Assembly (NCBI GenBank): GCA_964512045.1
Contig: CAZEJK010000280.1
Span: 1 to 6,673, forward strand
Length of the DNA stretch: 6,673 nucleotides
Source: CAZEJK01 sp964512045
Lineage (GTDB): Bacteria; Acidobacteriota; Thermoanaerobaculia; Thermoanaerobaculales; Sulfomarinibacteraceae
Reading direction: 5' to 3'
Under the pieces are notes generated by a model. It was not told where the DNA came from and ran no database searches. It was given only the letters and a program-made list of their open reading frames with translations. Of this stretch, positions 6,447 through 6,673 are shown piece by piece (the stretch's first letter is position 1; the number at the start of each line of letters is the position of its first letter). The position numbers and the translations under genes were made by a program.

Positions 6447-6463
6447 CCCCGGCTCTGCCGGGG
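6447..6463 (+). terminator. GC-rich hairpin after the zinc-ribbon gene
   Basis: CCCCGGC-TCT-GCCGGGG is a perfect 7-bp stem with a three-base loop, starting 15 bases after the TAA. No T-run follows (aggtgagtgt), so it is at best a non-canonical terminator. It may instead belong to the end region of the adjacent repeat or insertion element, because it lies just before the right repeat copy. Confidence 0.45.
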
Positions 6464-6469
6464 GAGGTG

Positions 6470-6590
6470 AGTGTCGGGACGTCGGTTGGGGTCGACCAGA
6501 AGCGTTCCGCCGGCTCGGGAGGCCTGGAGTTCCTCCGAAGTGTCAACCGCTGACCGGTGATTCTGTCTGGTTTGGCACCGGTGGGGAGTC
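6470..6590 (+). repeat. Flanking direct repeat, right copy
   Basis: This is the second copy of the repeat at 852-972, in the same orientation. Bases 6479-6590 align without gaps at about 81%. The copies bracket the nuclease-ATPase operon and the zinc-ribbon gene. Short similarity may continue with gaps beyond the repeat (agcgtg...gcacga...tgct at 6608-6624, compare 985-1004). It contains ACCGGT twice (6553-6558 and 6577-6582), the second within the palindrome CACCGGTG. Confidence 0.7.
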
Positions 6591-6623
6591 GGCGTTCTCG
6601 TCACCCAAGCGTGAGCACGACTG

Positions 6624-6668
6624 CTTTGCGGTAGGTGGCACCTTTGCGTGGTGCATGGCACCTTTGTG
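6624..6668 (+). mobile_element. Short terminal-type repeats, probably the edge of an IS21-like element
   Basis: TGGCACCTTTG occurs at 6636-6646 and again at 6656-6666, exactly 20 bases apart. A partial copy, CTTTGCG, lies at 6624-6630, with its counterpart at 6642-6648. IS21-family elements carry several short transposase-binding repeats near their ends, and this arrangement fits. The fragment resembling IS21 IstA at 739-783, near the other repeat copy, supports the idea. The element boundary and its transposase genes are not in the window. Confidence 0.4.
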
Positions 6669-6673
6669 AGTGC

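Noticed and set aside
861..6590. Repeat pair as phage-type attL/attR sites
   Set aside because: About 81% identity over 112 bases is too diverged for a recent site-specific insertion core, and no integrase gene is in the window. Shared insertion-element ends explain it better.
1..6673. CRISPR array, tRNA or rRNA
   Set aside because: I saw no regularly spaced identical repeats with unique spacers, no cloverleaf-like segment with a tRNA T-loop, and no rRNA-like sequence.

Overview
The window looks like a piece of accessory DNA from a GC-rich proteobacterium. A halophilic or sulfur-oxidising gammaproteobacterium is my guess, based on base composition and the acidic, Ala/Arg/Glu-rich proteins; no marker gene proves it. 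A very GC-rich two-gene core (1061-5814, minus strand) is flanked on both sides by DNA of visibly lower GC that carries small genes and insertion-sequence debris.

Layout from left to right. 1-435: a small minus-strand gene (105-302) for a 65-residue exported peptide with four cysteines, read from a clear sigma70-type promoter inside a strikingly AT-rich patch (about 320-435). 436-1060: no intact gene. This stretch holds what look like transposase scraps, including a 14-codon piece resembling the N-terminus of an IS21-type IstA at 739-783, then the first copy of a repeat of about 112 bp and a weak hairpin after the core operon. 1061-5814: a translationally coupled minus-strand operon. It encodes an SbcD/YhaO-type metallophosphoesterase nuclease followed by a large SbcC/Rad50/YhaN-type coiled-coil ATPase, overlapping by GTGA. 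5815-6123: a divergent intergenic region with an 8-bp-stem hairpin. 6124-6432: a plus-strand gene for a 102-residue protein with four CxxC knuckles. 6437-6673: a GC-rich hairpin, the second copy of the repeat (about 81% identical, same orientation), and TGGCACCTTTG repeats that look like the multiple terminal repeats of an IS21-like element.

How the parts work together. The nuclease and ATPase almost certainly form one Mre11-Rad50-like DNA end-processing complex. The ATPase has no zinc-hook CxxC. Two hydrophobic helices sit at the centre of its coiled coil, so the apex of the arms is probably anchored in the membrane. It also has a C-terminal extension of about 240 residues beyond the ATPase head. 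The zinc-ribbon gene is divergent from the operon and lies inside the same repeat-bounded block of about 5.6 kb, but whether it works with the complex is unknown. The direct repeats suggest that the operon and zinc-ribbon gene sit in a mobile or recombination-prone unit. I see no CRISPR array, rRNA or tRNA.
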